Position numbers and translations under genes: made by a program. This document shows, piece after piece, positions 54,788 to 63,875 of a stretch of 64,000 bases of DNA; the stretch's first letter is position 1; each line of letters begins with the position of its first letter. Location: the NCBI RefSeq assembly GCF_018390515.1, contig NZ_JAHBBK010000001.1:930001-994000 (forward strand), written 5' to 3'. Source of the stretch: Mucilaginibacter sp. Bleaf8 (GTDB lineage: Bacteria; Bacteroidota; Bacteroidia; Sphingobacteriales; Sphingobacteriaceae). The notes beneath the pieces were generated by a model. It worked only from the letters and a program-made list of their open reading frames with translations, was not told the origin of the DNA and made no database searches.

Positions 54788-56038
54788 TTAGCTAAGCATA
54801 ATCATATCTTCATCATCAGTAAGGCTCAGTTGTATATTGTCGCTGCCGGCAATGCCTTCAATAGACCCTTTGATGTGTGCTGCACTGATAAGGGCTTTTT
54901 CCAGTTGCTTTTCGCGGGTTTTCCAAAGCTTCTCCATGGCATCGCGCTCGCGTTGGATAGATAAACGCATGCTCATAAAACCTTCGCGCAAAGCCTTCCA
55001 TTGTTCGCCAAATTCGTTGCTCATCAAATAATCATACAGCAGGTGCATTTTATCGCCCCTGTTTTCCTGGGCGCGCATAATAGCGGATGTTTTGATGATA
55101 CAATCGCGCAGTACAAATGATACGGCTTTTACCTCCTCAAAAGAGCAGATCCAAACGCCATCTTTTTCACCAAAGCAATCCATCCCTTTCGGGTAGCATT
55201 GCGTTACAATAACAGCCGTATCGGCGCCAATGTGGCGCATATCTTTTTTAAGCTTTTCTATCCAGTCGCCGCCAAACTCTTTGGTACGTTTGCTTTCATA
55301 AATAATTCGGCCGCATTCCTGCCCGTACTGGTTGCGCACGGTTTGTATACAGTCGGCACCGCGTATGCCCTTGCCTACCTCGCCAACCAAATCAAATGGA
55401 AAATAGCTGCGCAATATTTCTTCCAGCATCAGTTCCTGCACCTCGCCTTGTAATTGCATGGAGCCTTGCTCGGCTTTGCGCTTCATTTCATCGGCCAGCT
55501 TTTTCTGGTCTTCGAGTTGCTTTTCAAGCTCTTTAACCTTTAGCTGGTATTCGGTATCGCGCATAGAGAATTTTTCCACCTCCTGCTTGCGTATCTGCTC
55601 GGCCAGTTCCAGGCGTTGTTCCTGCAGTTTGCGTTGGGTAATCAGCTCCAGTTCTTCTTCGCGCTGCTTTAATTGCTGCTCCTTTTGCAAAAAGGCCATT
55701 TCTTTCTCGCGCGACTGGCGCAGCTTTTCTTTCGATTCTTCAACCGAGTTTTGCAGCAGCTGCATCTTGGTTTCATAATCGGATGCGATGGACTGGCGAA
55801 GGGTTTGCTCCATGGCCAGTTGCAGCTGCCGCTTTTCTTCAGACAAGCGCTGCTCAAACTGCTGCTGCTGCTTGCGCTGCAGAGCACTGAACTCTTCTTC
55901 CTTCTTGCGGGCTTCTTCCTCTTTTTGCTGCTTAAACTGCTGCATTTGCAGGCGAAGTTGTTTCTTATACTCTTCGGTCATCACTTCCTCAATCGGGAAG
56001 GGATGATTACAACTCGGACACTTAACCTCTGTAGCCAT
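54788..56038 (-). CDS. DUF2130 coiled-coil protein
   Basis: 416-aa protein. Zinc-ribbon start (VKCPSCNHPFPIEE, residues 5-18), then a long Gln/Glu/Lys-rich coiled coil (about 25-220) and the DUF2130 domain (about 225-400), which includes nuclease-like IIYESKRTKEFGGDWIEKLKKD and TQCYPKGMDCFGEKDGVWI. The domain resembles restriction-endonuclease-like folds; function is unproven. Its codons are strongly biased by the coiled coil. Confidence 0.9.
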   Translation of the reverse strand: MATEVKCPSCNHPFPIEEVMTEEYKKQLRLQMQQFKQQKEEEARKKEEEFSALQRKQQQQFEQRLSEEKRQLQLAMEQTLRQSIASDYETKMQLLQNSVEESKEKLRQSREKEMAFLQKEQQLKQREEELELITQRKLQEQRLELAEQIRKQEVEKFSMRDTEYQLKVKELEKQLEDQKKLADEMKRKAEQGSMQLQGEVQELMLEEILRSYFPFDLVGEVGKGIRGADCIQTVRNQYGQECGRIIYESKRTKEFGGDWIEKLKKDMRHIGADTAVIVTQCYPKGMDCFGEKDGVWICSFEEVKAVSFVLRDCIIKTSAIMRAQENRGDKMHLLYDYLMSNEFGEQWKALREGFMSMRLSIQRERDAMEKLWKTREKQLEKALISAAHIKGSIEGIAGSDNIQLSLTDDEDMIMLS

Positions 56039-56183
56039 ACTTTTGCTTGCTGGTAAATTACTTTAACCAAAATTTTTATACCGCCTTAAAGGTAAAGGTA
56101 TTTTGTTAAAAATATTAGCAAAGGTTTTACACACGTTTTAGCATTTTATCCACAACAGCACCATCCGTCTGACACATCAATGG

Positions 56184-56933
56184 CTATTCACCTGCGTGCA
56201 CATTCCTTAACTTATCAATCAGCAAAAGCATTTTTTCATAATGCGAACCTTTCCAGTACACCCGCCAGCAATGGTCGCACTGCCAGAATTCATTGAAATA
56301 CTCGCGGGTTTTTGGCTGCAGCTGGTGTGCCACCTGCTGCTTCGGCACCGGCTGCAACAAGCCATTGCATACCATACAGCGTTTAAAGGGCTGCAGGTTC
56401 CGGCTCAGGTCAAACCTGCTCATTACATCCCCTATCTGTTCTTCGGTGTTCGGGGAGCAGATGTAATGCCCCCATTTAATGTCTTTGTGTTTTAACAAAT
56501 GTGCGCTACGGGTTAACACAATACGGTTTTCGGACGCGGCCAATGGCGCAATCACGGCTTCGGTATAGCGGTTATCATACCAGGCATCAAAGCCTAACAG
56601 TCGTAGCATACGCGCCAATGTACCCAAATGGGCATCTACAATAAAACCATTTTGCACGGGCGCACTACCACTTATGCTGTAATTTGAGGATAAGGATGAA
56701 CCATGCGGATAGGCTTCTATCGTGTCATGGTTTTGCAGCAGGTATTGAAAATCAACAGCGTTGCCATTCACCAAAACCACATCTACCTCGGTGTGCGGAA
56801 TGCCCATGGCCTCAATAGCATCTTTAACGGATGGCTTGCCGTTGAAATAATAATCATGTTGGCAGGGGGTAACGGTTATCGGCAAAATATCTCCTAAACT
56901 TCCTTTGAAAGTAAAATTAGCTTTGTGTTCCAT
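56184..56933 (-). CDS. Mut7-C PIN-like RNase with ubiquitin-like N-terminus
   Basis: 249 aa from the ATG at 56933. Residues 1-75 look like the ubiquitin-fold Mut7-C_ub domain (LVNGNAVDFQYLLQNHDTIEAYP). The Mut7-C RNase part has FIVDAHLGTLARMLRLLGFDAWYDN and ENRIVLTRSAHLL, and a zinc-ribbon pair CMVCNG / CDHC. Predicted RNA-cleaving activity on tRNA/rRNA or toxin-like role; unproven. The longer frame start at 56963 is rejected. Confidence 0.88.
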   Translation of the reverse strand: MEHKANFTFKGSLGDILPITVTPCQHDYYFNGKPSVKDAIEAMGIPHTEVDVVLVNGNAVDFQYLLQNHDTIEAYPHGSSLSSNYSISGSAPVQNGFIVDAHLGTLARMLRLLGFDAWYDNRYTEAVIAPLAASENRIVLTRSAHLLKHKDIKWGHYICSPNTEEQIGDVMSRFDLSRNLQPFKRCMVCNGLLQPVPKQQVAHQLQPKTREYFNEFWQCDHCWRVYWKGSHYEKMLLLIDKLRNVHAGE

Positions 56934-57054
56934 ATACACTATAGCAACACCCAACGGATGCAAATTGTTAAGCCAAATTTAACCAAAAGGAAATTTTTAT
57001 AAACCAATGCATTTATAGGGTGTTATTCCAAGTACATCTTAAATACATTGAGCT

Positions 57055-57306
57055 ATGATAATTACAGTAAAAGAACCGGCAACTCATACAGATATAGAAC
57101 TGGATGCACAACCAGAAGATTATAACGGCGAACAAGGCTGGCGCATATTATCGCCCGATAAAGATTCGTTTGTAATGGTTGAGAAAAACGGCCAATGGAA
57201 TGTGATGGATGATGCCGACATCAACCCCGAATTTTTGGATGCCATTGGCAAAGCCCTGCATCCGGTTGCACGCTACAATCACTTAAGTGGTTCTGAGGGT
57301 GTATAA
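57055..57306 (+). CDS. Hypothetical acidic protein, 83 aa
   Basis: Not recognised. 83-residue cytoplasmic acidic protein (start MIITVKEPATHTDIELDA) with no motif. A strong terminator lies 20 bp after the stop, supporting a real single gene. Confidence 0.65.
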   Translation: MIITVKEPATHTDIELDAQPEDYNGEQGWRILSPDKDSFVMVEKNGQWNVMDDADINPEFLDAIGKALHPVARYNHLSGSEGV

Positions 57307-57325
57307 AAGAACCTCCATTGCATGA

Positions 57326-57369
57326 AAATAAAAGCGGCATTACGAATTAAAGTAATGCCGCTTTTATTT
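57326..57369 (+). terminator. Terminator after the 83-aa gene
   Basis: AATAAAAGCGGCATTAC / GTAATGCCGCTTTTATT, 18-bp perfect stem with 8-nt loop and T-run. Confidence 0.9.
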
Positions 57370-57462
57370 GTTAAACAAGTGTGTTAATAAAAGTTAAATG
57401 ATGAAGCTTAATGCCTTTTAGTTGTAAATTAGCAAAAGCCTAATCTAAGCCATCTATTTGCC

Positions 57463-58233
57463 ATGAAGCTGATTACTATTGTCATCGTCCTTGTGTTTTT
57501 CACAGCCCGGGTTTGCGCACAGTCAATAAGCGGTATGGTGATTGACCGAAACACCAAGCTACCGGTTGCAGGCGCCCGTATAGCTACCGGCTACCAAACA
57601 GTGGGTACCAATGGCGCAGGTTACTTTCATTTAACCACGGCGCATGCAGGTGATACGGTATACATTACCGGCAAGGGCTACAAACCTTACCAGTCGGTTT
57701 TGCATTTCAGATCGCCAGGCGATACGATTAAATTCTATCTGGACAGGGCCTCTATCATTTTGCAGCCGGTAACCGTTACGGGCAAGCACAACGCTACGCT
57801 CGATTCTTTGAAAACGCGCCGGGAATTTTCATCCGTACTAGCGCAAAAAGCATCGATACTAAAAGAAGGTTTTATTACACGCAATCCCTATCAATATACG
57901 CCATATGATAACCTCACCGCACCCAATAATACCACCACCATGGTGAGTTTCAATGCGCTGTCATTACTCAACTTATTTTCAAAAAAGAAAAGTGAAACGT
58001 CACGGCTGCAAAAAACGATATTGAAAGATGAAGAAAGCAACTACCTTGACCGCACCTTCTCTAAGCAACTTGTAAACCGGGCAACAGGTTTACAAGGCGA
58101 CTCGTTGCAACAATTCATGACCCTTTACAGGCCAACCACACAGAAACTAAAGAGCATGACGCAGTACGACCTAATTATGTATGTAAAAGACTGCTACAAA
58201 AGCTTCACTAAAACCACTACCCGCCAGCTATAA
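57463..58233 (+). CDS. Exported CarboxypepD_reg-like domain protein
   Basis: 256-aa secreted protein, signal peptide ending VCAQ. The N-terminal domain (about residues 20-100) is a carboxypeptidase-regulatory-like beta sandwich (SISGMVIDRNTKLPVAGARI, TNGAGYFHL), typical of SusC-type receptors and cell-surface proteins in this phylum; the rest (about 110-256) is helical and unrecognised. No TonB box or barrel, so it is not a receptor. Monocistronic. Confidence 0.8.
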   Translation: MKLITIVIVLVFFTARVCAQSISGMVIDRNTKLPVAGARIATGYQTVGTNGAGYFHLTTAHAGDTVYITGKGYKPYQSVLHFRSPGDTIKFYLDRASIILQPVTVTGKHNATLDSLKTRREFSSVLAQKASILKEGFITRNPYQYTPYDNLTAPNNTTTMVSFNALSLLNLFSKKKSETSRLQKTILKDEESNYLDRTFSKQLVNRATGLQGDSLQQFMTLYRPTTQKLKSMTQYDLIMYVKDCYKSFTKTTTRQL

Positions 58234-58310
58234 AATCAGTCGCCTGCTACTGTAACAAATCAAAAAACAGGCAGTCTATTGTTAAATTGGCAACACCTAA
58301 AACACAATAC

Positions 58311-59108
58311 ATGAGAAACCACGAAATAGACTACCGCATTTTTGGCGAGGAGATGCAGTACGTAGAAGTTGAGCTTGACCCTAATGAAACCGCCATTGCC
58401 GAATCGGGCGCGTTTATGATGATGGATGACGGCATACAAATGCAAACCATATTTGGCGACGGCAGCCAGCAGCAGGGTGGCGGTGGCCTTATGAGCCAGC
58501 TCTTTAGCGCGGGCAAGCGCCTGCTTACCGGCGAAAGCCTGTTTATGACGGCCTTTACCAACATTAGCCACGGCAAAAGACGGGTAAGCTTTGCATCTCC
58601 CTATCCCGGTAAAATTATCCCATTGAATTTGCAGCAACTGGGCGGTACGGTAATATGCCAAAAGGATGCCTTTTTATGTGCAGCCAAAGGCGTAGCCATC
58701 AATATAGAATTTCAACGCAGGCTGGGCACCGGTTTGTTTGGTGGCGAGGGCTTTATTATGGAACGTTTAGAGGGCGATGGTATGGCCTTTATGCATGCCG
58801 GCGGCCACGTATTCGAGCGCGAATTGCTACACGGCGAATTTGTTAAAATTGATACCGGATGTTTGGTGGGTTACACCGCAGGCGTGCAGTTTGATATTGA
58901 ATTTATTGGCGGCATACGTAACAAACTGTTCGGCGGTGAGGGGGTGTTTTTTGCTACCCTGCGCGGGCCGGGTAAAGTTTGGATACAAACACTACCGGTG
59001 AGCCGTTTGGCCAGCCGCATTTTAACTTATGCATCACCAGGCGGCCGTAAGGAAGAAGGAAGTATATTAGGCGGCCTGGGTAATTTACTGGATGGCGACG
59101 GCCGTTAA
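58311..59108 (+). CDS. AIM24/TIGR00266 family protein
   Basis: 265-aa beta-rich protein of the AIM24 family (TIGR00266). Features: the VELDPNETAIAESGAFMMMDDGI opening, a Gly-rich stretch (QQQGGGGLMSQ), FTNISHGKRRVSFASPYPGKI, and GGEGFIMERLEGDG. No signal peptide or membrane helix. Function unknown (mitochondrial AIM24 relative). The TTG start at 58287 is less likely than the ATG at 58311. Confidence 0.9.
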   Translation: MRNHEIDYRIFGEEMQYVEVELDPNETAIAESGAFMMMDDGIQMQTIFGDGSQQQGGGGLMSQLFSAGKRLLTGESLFMTAFTNISHGKRRVSFASPYPGKIIPLNLQQLGGTVICQKDAFLCAAKGVAINIEFQRRLGTGLFGGEGFIMERLEGDGMAFMHAGGHVFERELLHGEFVKIDTGCLVGYTAGVQFDIEFIGGIRNKLFGGEGVFFATLRGPGKVWIQTLPVSRLASRILTYASPGGRKEEGSILGGLGNLLDGDGR

Positions 59109-59121
59109 TCTTATAATTTAC

Positions 59122-59164
59122 AGATGGAGGTTAATAGCTGATAACCGGCTATTAACCTCCATCT
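59122..59164. terminator. Bidirectional terminator between AIM24 and anti-sigma genes
   Basis: AGATGGAGGTTAATAGC / GCTATTAACCTCCATCT, 17-bp perfect stem, 9-nt loop, lying 13 bp after AIM24 and 4 bp before the convergent anti-sigma gene end. Confidence 0.9.
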
Positions 59165-59168
59165 ATTA

Positions 59169-59678
59169 CTACTTACTGTTCATACGTTTAATTTCACGTA
59201 TCTCTTGTCTTAATTCCTGGATATTTTGTTGCGCCTGGCGGTTTTCCAGATAAAAGTAAATAGCAAAGCCTAAAAATATTTTACCCAGTACAAACACCGC
59301 AGCAAATACCCACTTCCAACTTTTGTGTATACGCATATGGGTGCTTTCGCCCTCCACCTCTATATACTTAGGCTCCTTGCTTTCGTTGCTCTGCTCGCGG
59401 CGCTCATCACGGTTTATTTTGGCCGGGGTTTGCGGTGGGGCTATCGTTATTTCATTGAAATCAGATTCAATGCGATTCCATAATGTGGGTGGCGGTGCTA
59501 TGGCCATATGCTGGGCTATCTTCTCCAGATCAATTTCCAGCTCATTAAGTGCCTGCTTTACCTGCGGATAGCTGTTTTTCATATACAGCACCTCCTTCTC
59601 TTCCGCCTCAGATGCTGATCCGGTAACGTAAGCTTCCAGCAAGCCGCTTTCAATAAAGTTCTGTATATGATTTTCCAT
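59169..59678 (-). CDS. Anti-sigma-factor-like membrane protein
   Basis: 169-aa single-pass membrane protein (helix about residues 121-140, WVFAAVFVLGKIFLGFAIYF) with a cytoplasmic N-terminal part resembling anti-sigma zinc-free domains of Bacteroidota (FIESGLLEAYVTGSASEAEEKEV) and a short C-terminal coiled coil (QQNIQELRQEIREIKRM). It overlaps the 3' end of the sigma gene by 29 bp, so the pair is translationally coupled. It lacks the long RskA C-domain. Confidence 0.82.
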   Translation of the reverse strand: MENHIQNFIESGLLEAYVTGSASEAEEKEVLYMKNSYPQVKQALNELEIDLEKIAQHMAIAPPPTLWNRIESDFNEITIAPPQTPAKINRDERREQSNESKEPKYIEVEGESTHMRIHKSWKWVFAAVFVLGKIFLGFAIYFYLENRQAQQNIQELRQEIREIKRMNSK

Positions 59679-60141
59679 TCCTGATTACTTTAAAAGCCTC
59701 TCTTAATATTTTTCTAATATCGTTAGCAGTGGTGCCCAACTCCTGGGCCAGCCAGCTTACGGGCTGCTGGTAATAATAGATGCCGCAAAACACAAAACGT
59801 TGCTGCTCATTCATCAGGCTCAAAAACTCGTCGCCGCGGCCGGTGGCTTTTATGCTGTTTGTTAAAGCATGCTCCTGCTGTGCCCGGGCACAGCCTGCCA
59901 GCTTTTGTTTGGCTATCATTTGTAAACGCAGCCAGGCGTTGCCCTGGTTCTGCGAAAATTCGCTTAAGCGGAACGGTATCTCTTTAAAAATATCTACCAG
60001 ATACTCTTCGGCAAGTTTCCGGTCGTTTACCACTTTAGTAATGTAGCCCAGCAGTAAATTACCATAACGGTCATACAGCGCCCTGGTAGCCGTGACGTCG
60101 TTTGCGGTTAGTACTTTCTGATTCTCAACTCTTAACTCCAC
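59650..60141 (-). CDS. ECF RNA polymerase sigma factor
   Basis: ECF-type sigma-70 factor (about 163 aa from GTG at 60141; a longer frame opens at 60183 but begins with hydrophobic residues unlike sigma factors). Region 2 (about residues 12-70, ATRALYDRYGNLLLGYITKV) and region 4 (about 115-160, FCGIYYYQQPVSWLAQELGTTANDIRKIL, with the HTH) are visible. Region 4 is followed by the anti-sigma start with 29 bp overlap. The promoter region 60184-60388 toward the SPFH gene shows no other gene. Confidence 0.82.
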   Translation of the reverse strand: MELRVENQKVLTANDVTATRALYDRYGNLLLGYITKVVNDRKLAEEYLVDIFKEIPFRLSEFSQNQGNAWLRLQMIAKQKLAGCARAQQEHALTNSIKATGRGDEFLSLMNEQQRFVFCGIYYYQQPVSWLAQELGTTANDIRKILREAFKVIRNGKSYTELY

Positions 60142-60388
60142 AGGGGAAATATTGATGATTACGCTAACAAATATAACCAACAATTACAATTGCACAGATA
60201 CCAGCAGTTAAATACAAAAATAAACTATTGTATATCAATAATTTAAAAAATACTTAAAAATACCTGTAACAAAGCATGAGCATCTAAATCTAAATGTTGC
60301 TTATATGGCCGAGGTACTACAATAATGCCATAAGCAACGTCCAGAGCCCGAACCTTAAGGGCCCCTTTTAAAACAATCCAACAAAACA

Positions 60389-62257
60389 ATGGCTGATTTA
60401 ATTTTTAAACTGTGGTGGGTGCTACCCGTTATGGTGGCGCTCGTAATGTACAAATCTGTACTTCGTGTATTTTTTGGTATGGTTATCGTTCCGGATGACC
60501 GTATTGGTTTGGTTATTAAAAAGTTTACCCTGTATGGCGACAAGCGCCTGCCCGATGGTCGTATCATTGCCACTAAAGGCGAAGCAGGTATGCAGGCAAA
60601 ACCCCTTGCTCCCGGCCTTTACTGGCGCATGTGGCCGTGGCAGTACGGCATTATCATGGAACCGTTTACCATCATCGAGCAAAATAAACTTGGGCTGGTT
60701 AAGGCCAAGGATGGTGCTGCGCTGGATACCGGCCGCGTGCTGGGTCGCCCGGTAGAATGTGATAAGTTTCAGGATGCCGAGGCATTTCTGGAAACTAAAG
60801 GCCAGAAAGGTCCGCAGGCGGCATTTCTAACGCCGGGTAGTTATCGTATCAATACCTTTTTATTTGAGATAGAGAAAGTACCCATCACCCAGATACATGA
60901 AAACAAAGTGGGCATTGTAACCACTTTAGATGGTGAGCCTTTAGATAAAGGTGAAATTGCAGGCGGCTCAGTAGCCGGTCATCGCAACTATCAGGACCCG
61001 ATGGCCTTTATACATGCCGGCGGCAAAAAAGGCTTGCAAGAGGATGTGATATTGGCCGGTACCTATTACCTGAACCCATGGTTTGTAATAGTGGAACAGG
61101 TAGATATGATGCATATTCCAATTGGCTATGTAGGTGTAGTAAACTCCTTTGTAGGCCCCGAGGGTACCGATACCAGCGGCGATGCCTTTAAACATGGTAA
61201 CATTGTGCAAAAGCCGCAAAAAGGTGTATGGTCTGAGCCTCTGGACCCAGGTAAGCATCCTGTTAATATTTATACGCATGGCGTTGAAGTGGTACCTACC
61301 ACCAACATTGTACTTAACTGGGCCAACAGCCGCAGCGAGGCGCATGAACTTGATAAAAACCTGAGCACCATCAGTGTACGTTCGTCTGACGGATTTACAT
61401 TTAACCTGGATGTAGCCCAAATCATTCACGTGCCACGCAATGAGGCGCCTAAAGTGATTGCACGCTTTGGTAAGATGAAAAATCTGGTATCGCAGGTACT
61501 GGAACCTACCATCGCCAACTACTTCCGCAACGCCGCACAAAAGAGTGATGTGATTGGTTTCCTGACCAACCGTTCGCAACGGCAGGACGATGCCAAGGGG
61601 CACATTAGCCAGGTGCTGGCCGATTATAACGTGGTAGGTGTTGATACCCTGATTGGCGACATTGTTCCGCCCGAAGCATTGATGAAAACGATGACCGACC
61701 GTAAACTGGCCGAAGAGGAACGCCATACTTATGAAATACAGCGTAGCGCACAACTGGAGCGTAAGGAGTTTGAAAGCGCCAAAGCCGGTGCCGATATGCA
61801 GCCCGAGGTGGTAAAATCAACCCGGCAGGTGGAGATCAACACGCAAATGTCGGCCGCTAAAGTGGCTGCAGCCAAAGGCGATGCAGAATCCAGAACCATC
61901 AATGCCCGTGCCGATGCCGAGAACCGCACCATTAACGCCCGTGCCGATGCTGAAGCTAAAACTATCATAGCTAAAGCCGATGCCGAAGCTACTGAGGTAA
62001 ACGGTAGTGCCGAAGCAGGCAAGATTAAAGCCATCGGTTTGGCCGAAGCTGAAGTAACCAAGCAAAAAACTGAAGCCATGGGTACCGAGCAATATGCCAT
62101 TGTTCGCGTAGCCGAAGCGCTGGCCAGCAACGGCGTTAAACTGGTTCCCGAAATTCTGGTTAGTGGCAAAGACGGCGGCAATGGCGGCATGATTGATGCC
62201 TTGATTGGTAGTGAAATGTTTAAGAAGTTACAGAAGGAGAATAGTAGAGAGGAATAG
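60389..62257 (+). CDS. SPFH/flotillin-like membrane protein
   Basis: 622 aa. One N-terminal membrane helix (about residues 4-25), several beta/SPFH segments (for example ALDTGRVLGRPVE, FEIEKVPITQIHENKVGIV; the SPFH core about 300-460 with NLDVAQIIHVPRNEAPKV), and a C-terminal coiled-coil made of Ala/Glu 11-residue repeats (NARADAENRTI type, about 490-560). Flotillin-like proteins scaffold membrane microdomains. Divergent from the ECF sigma gene. Confidence 0.9.
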   Translation: MADLIFKLWWVLPVMVALVMYKSVLRVFFGMVIVPDDRIGLVIKKFTLYGDKRLPDGRIIATKGEAGMQAKPLAPGLYWRMWPWQYGIIMEPFTIIEQNKLGLVKAKDGAALDTGRVLGRPVECDKFQDAEAFLETKGQKGPQAAFLTPGSYRINTFLFEIEKVPITQIHENKVGIVTTLDGEPLDKGEIAGGSVAGHRNYQDPMAFIHAGGKKGLQEDVILAGTYYLNPWFVIVEQVDMMHIPIGYVGVVNSFVGPEGTDTSGDAFKHGNIVQKPQKGVWSEPLDPGKHPVNIYTHGVEVVPTTNIVLNWANSRSEAHELDKNLSTISVRSSDGFTFNLDVAQIIHVPRNEAPKVIARFGKMKNLVSQVLEPTIANYFRNAAQKSDVIGFLTNRSQRQDDAKGHISQVLADYNVVGVDTLIGDIVPPEALMKTMTDRKLAEEERHTYEIQRSAQLERKEFESAKAGADMQPEVVKSTRQVEINTQMSAAKVAAAKGDAESRTINARADAENRTINARADAEAKTIIAKADAEATEVNGSAEAGKIKAIGLAEAEVTKQKTEAMGTEQYAIVRVAEALASNGVKLVPEILVSGKDGGNGGMIDALIGSEMFKKLQKENSREE

Positions 62258-62275
62258 ATAACTTTTAATTCATGG

Positions 62276-62309
62276 AAAGCGCATCTGGTTGCAGGTGCGC
62301 TTTTTTTTT
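62276..62309 (+). terminator. Terminator after the SPFH gene
   Basis: AAAGCGCATCTG / CAGGTGCGCTTT, 12-bp stem with one G-T pair, 4-nt loop, then T9. Confidence 0.9.
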
Positions 62310-62380
62310 GGCGTATATTCTGCGTTTATTAGATTGCTTTTATGCGTTTGAACTTTTTGTTGTGATGATTTACTTTCTTC

Positions 62381-62444
62381 GTCCGCTCTTGGCCGCGGAG
62401 GCCAGTTACTTTGTCATAGCCACAAAGTAACCAAAAGGCCTAGC
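62381..62444. repeat. Dispersed repeat, copy 2
   Basis: Second copy of the 64-bp element at 53659-53722 with hairpin TTACTTTGT / ACAAAGTAA; similarity trails on to about 62520 (GCAGCCC, CGCTC). Confidence 0.8.
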
Positions 62445-62547
62445 CAAAAAAATGCGTTCATCCGCACAGGCCAAACTCCCTGGCCCGCTTTTTTGGCAGC
62501 CCCGCGCTCTTTTAAATAAGGTTTCATAATACTATCCAAAGATCCCA

Positions 62548-62634
62548 TGTCATTACGAGCGATAGCGTGGCAATCTCTTTGTTTCTTGAGCCCTTTACCT
62601 GTCCTGAGAGATTGCTTCGTACCTCGCAAGGACA
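62548..62634. repeat. Imperfect inverted repeat, REP-like
   Basis: Outer arms TGTCATTACGAG and CTCGCAAGGACA pair with two mismatches, and inner arms GGCAATCTC and GAGATTGCTTCG match, so the 87 bp fold as one long imperfect hairpin. The sequence type (TCATTACGAG... with GCAATCTC) recurs as an intergenic repeat in related genomes (recalled). Confidence 0.65.
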
Positions 62635-62800
62635 AGTGGGAAGCATTATCTATGATAAATGATGAATAGTAAAAGAAAGATAACGCACTGCCAAAACAAG
62701 CCCTCAAAAAAATCGGCATTCAGCTTCTTTCGGTAGCTTTTAATTAAGTTGAAGTACCAGCTTGAGTAGAAAGAAGGTGCGCCCGGGAGCTTTTTCTTTG

Positions 62801-62835
62801 GTTACTTTCTTTTTTGCGGTAAAAAAGAAAGTGAC
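62801..62835. repeat. A/T-rich hairpin with REP-like flanks
   Basis: ACTTTCTTTTTT / AAAAAAGAAAGT, 12-bp stem plus GTT/GAC extension and 5-nt loop; preceded by GCGCCCGGGAGC at 62780-62791. Could act as a terminator for either strand or be a repeat element. Confidence 0.55.
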
Positions 62836-62926
62836 GTCCACAGGCTGTGGTATAGACATCTACCTATCCTAACGAAGCAGAGAACAGGAGTTCAACAGCA
62901 CTAATTAACATAAAATGCTAATAATC

Positions 62927-63382
62927 TCAAATCACCTCCAACACCTTATACCCCTTACCATTCAAACTAAACTCATCGCCCACTTTACATCCTTTCATTT
63001 TTTGACCAATGGGCGAGCCGGGTGATATAGCAAAATAGGTTTGACCTTCGTGTATAAACGTGCCTACACTTACCGAAATGTAAAACCTACCGCTATCCGT
63101 AACCACCACACTACCCGCTTCAGCCTGGGCAGAATGGCCGTTGATGCTCACCTGGTTTAGCGTAACCAGCAATTTATTGGCTTCGGTTAGCTGCGCCATG
63201 TTGCGGTTGGTTTCCTGTTGCATCATTTCGCGGCCGGTTTCGTACTTATCGCCGGCACTGCTTTTGGTGTCGTCTTTTGCGGCCTGCTGTGCGGCTTCAA
63301 TGGCTTGTCGGGCCGCGTCAATACGTTGTTGTATAAGGTCAACACACAGGTGATGCAATTCTTTCTTTAAATTGTTGGTCAT
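62927..63382 (-). CDS. GreA/GreB-like transcription factor
   Basis: 151 aa from the ATG at 63382. A long N-terminal helical/coiled region (about residues 1-70: LHHLCVDLIQQRIDAARQAI) is followed by a GreA/B C-terminal-type domain: FAISPGSPIGQKMKGCKVGDEF. It probably binds the RNA polymerase secondary channel. TATCTTTG, a -7 box, lies 10 bp before the ATG, supporting 63382; a GTG at 63421 overlaps the DUF421 stop by 4 bp (GTGA) and is the alternative start. Confidence 0.83.
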   Translation of the reverse strand: MTNNLKKELHHLCVDLIQQRIDAARQAIEAAQQAAKDDTKSSAGDKYETGREMMQQETNRNMAQLTEANKLLVTLNQVSINGHSAQAEAGSVVVTDSGRFYISVSVGTFIHEGQTYFAISPGSPIGQKMKGCKVGDEFSLNGKGYKVLEVI

Positions 63383-63417
63383 ATCAGCCTGCAAAGATAT
63401 TAAATTGGCTAAGCCTG

Positions 63418-63870
63418 TCACTCCTCTTTGCTTTTAGGAATAATGGATATGGTGCCATCTTTTTCGAGCACGGCGTATTTAATCTGCGCCAGCTTTTCCA
63501 GCCCGTGTATGGAGCGTGCAGCATACATCACATCTTCCAAATCCACCTGCGATTGCCGCATGCGAACAGGCAGCGGCTCGCCATTATCAACTAAAATGAG
63601 CGGCGTACCTTCCACCATCTTAGAAAAAAAATGGAACCGTTGTTTGATGATCGAAAAAACGATATTGACCGTAACAAACACGATTATAAGTATAGTAGCG
63701 CCTGTAAGCGAATAATCCATACCTACCAGCGCCTGTTCTGTAACCTGGCTTATGGTAAGCAGCAGCACAAAATCAAAAGTACTGGTTTGCGCCATAGTGC
63801 GCTTGCCAATTACACGCACAATAACCAGCAAAAAAAGGTACATGAAAGCTGCTCTGATAACTAAATCCAT
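63418..63870 (-). CDS. DUF421 membrane protein (YetF-like)
   Basis: 150-aa protein of the DUF421/YetF type. Three N-terminal membrane helices (about residues 5-80) and a cytoplasmic domain (KMVEGTPLILVDNGEPLPVRM, then LEKIKYAVLEKDGTISI). Function unknown. Ends 3 bp before or overlapping the GreA/B-like gene depending on that start. Confidence 0.9.
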   Translation of the reverse strand: MDLVIRAAFMYLFLLVIVRVIGKRTMAQTSTFDFVLLLTISQVTEQALVGMDYSLTGATILIIVFVTVNIVFSIIKQRFHFFSKMVEGTPLILVDNGEPLPVRMRQSQVDLEDVMYAARSIHGLEKLAQIKYAVLEKDGTISIIPKSKEE

Positions 63871-63875
63871 AACGA

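Larger units (their letters stand above)
62445..62926. other. Gene-free stretch with hairpin repeats
   Basis: About 480 bp between the SPFH and GreA/B-like genes. It holds two further hairpin-prone elements (62548-62634 and 62801-62835) but no gene. Such stretches are typical sites of Bacteroidota REP-like intergenic repeats. Confidence 0.6.

Noticed and set aside
60142-60183. Longer N-terminus of the ECF sigma factor
   Set aside because: Adds a hydrophobic segment atypical for sigma factors; GTG at 60141 fits the family better.
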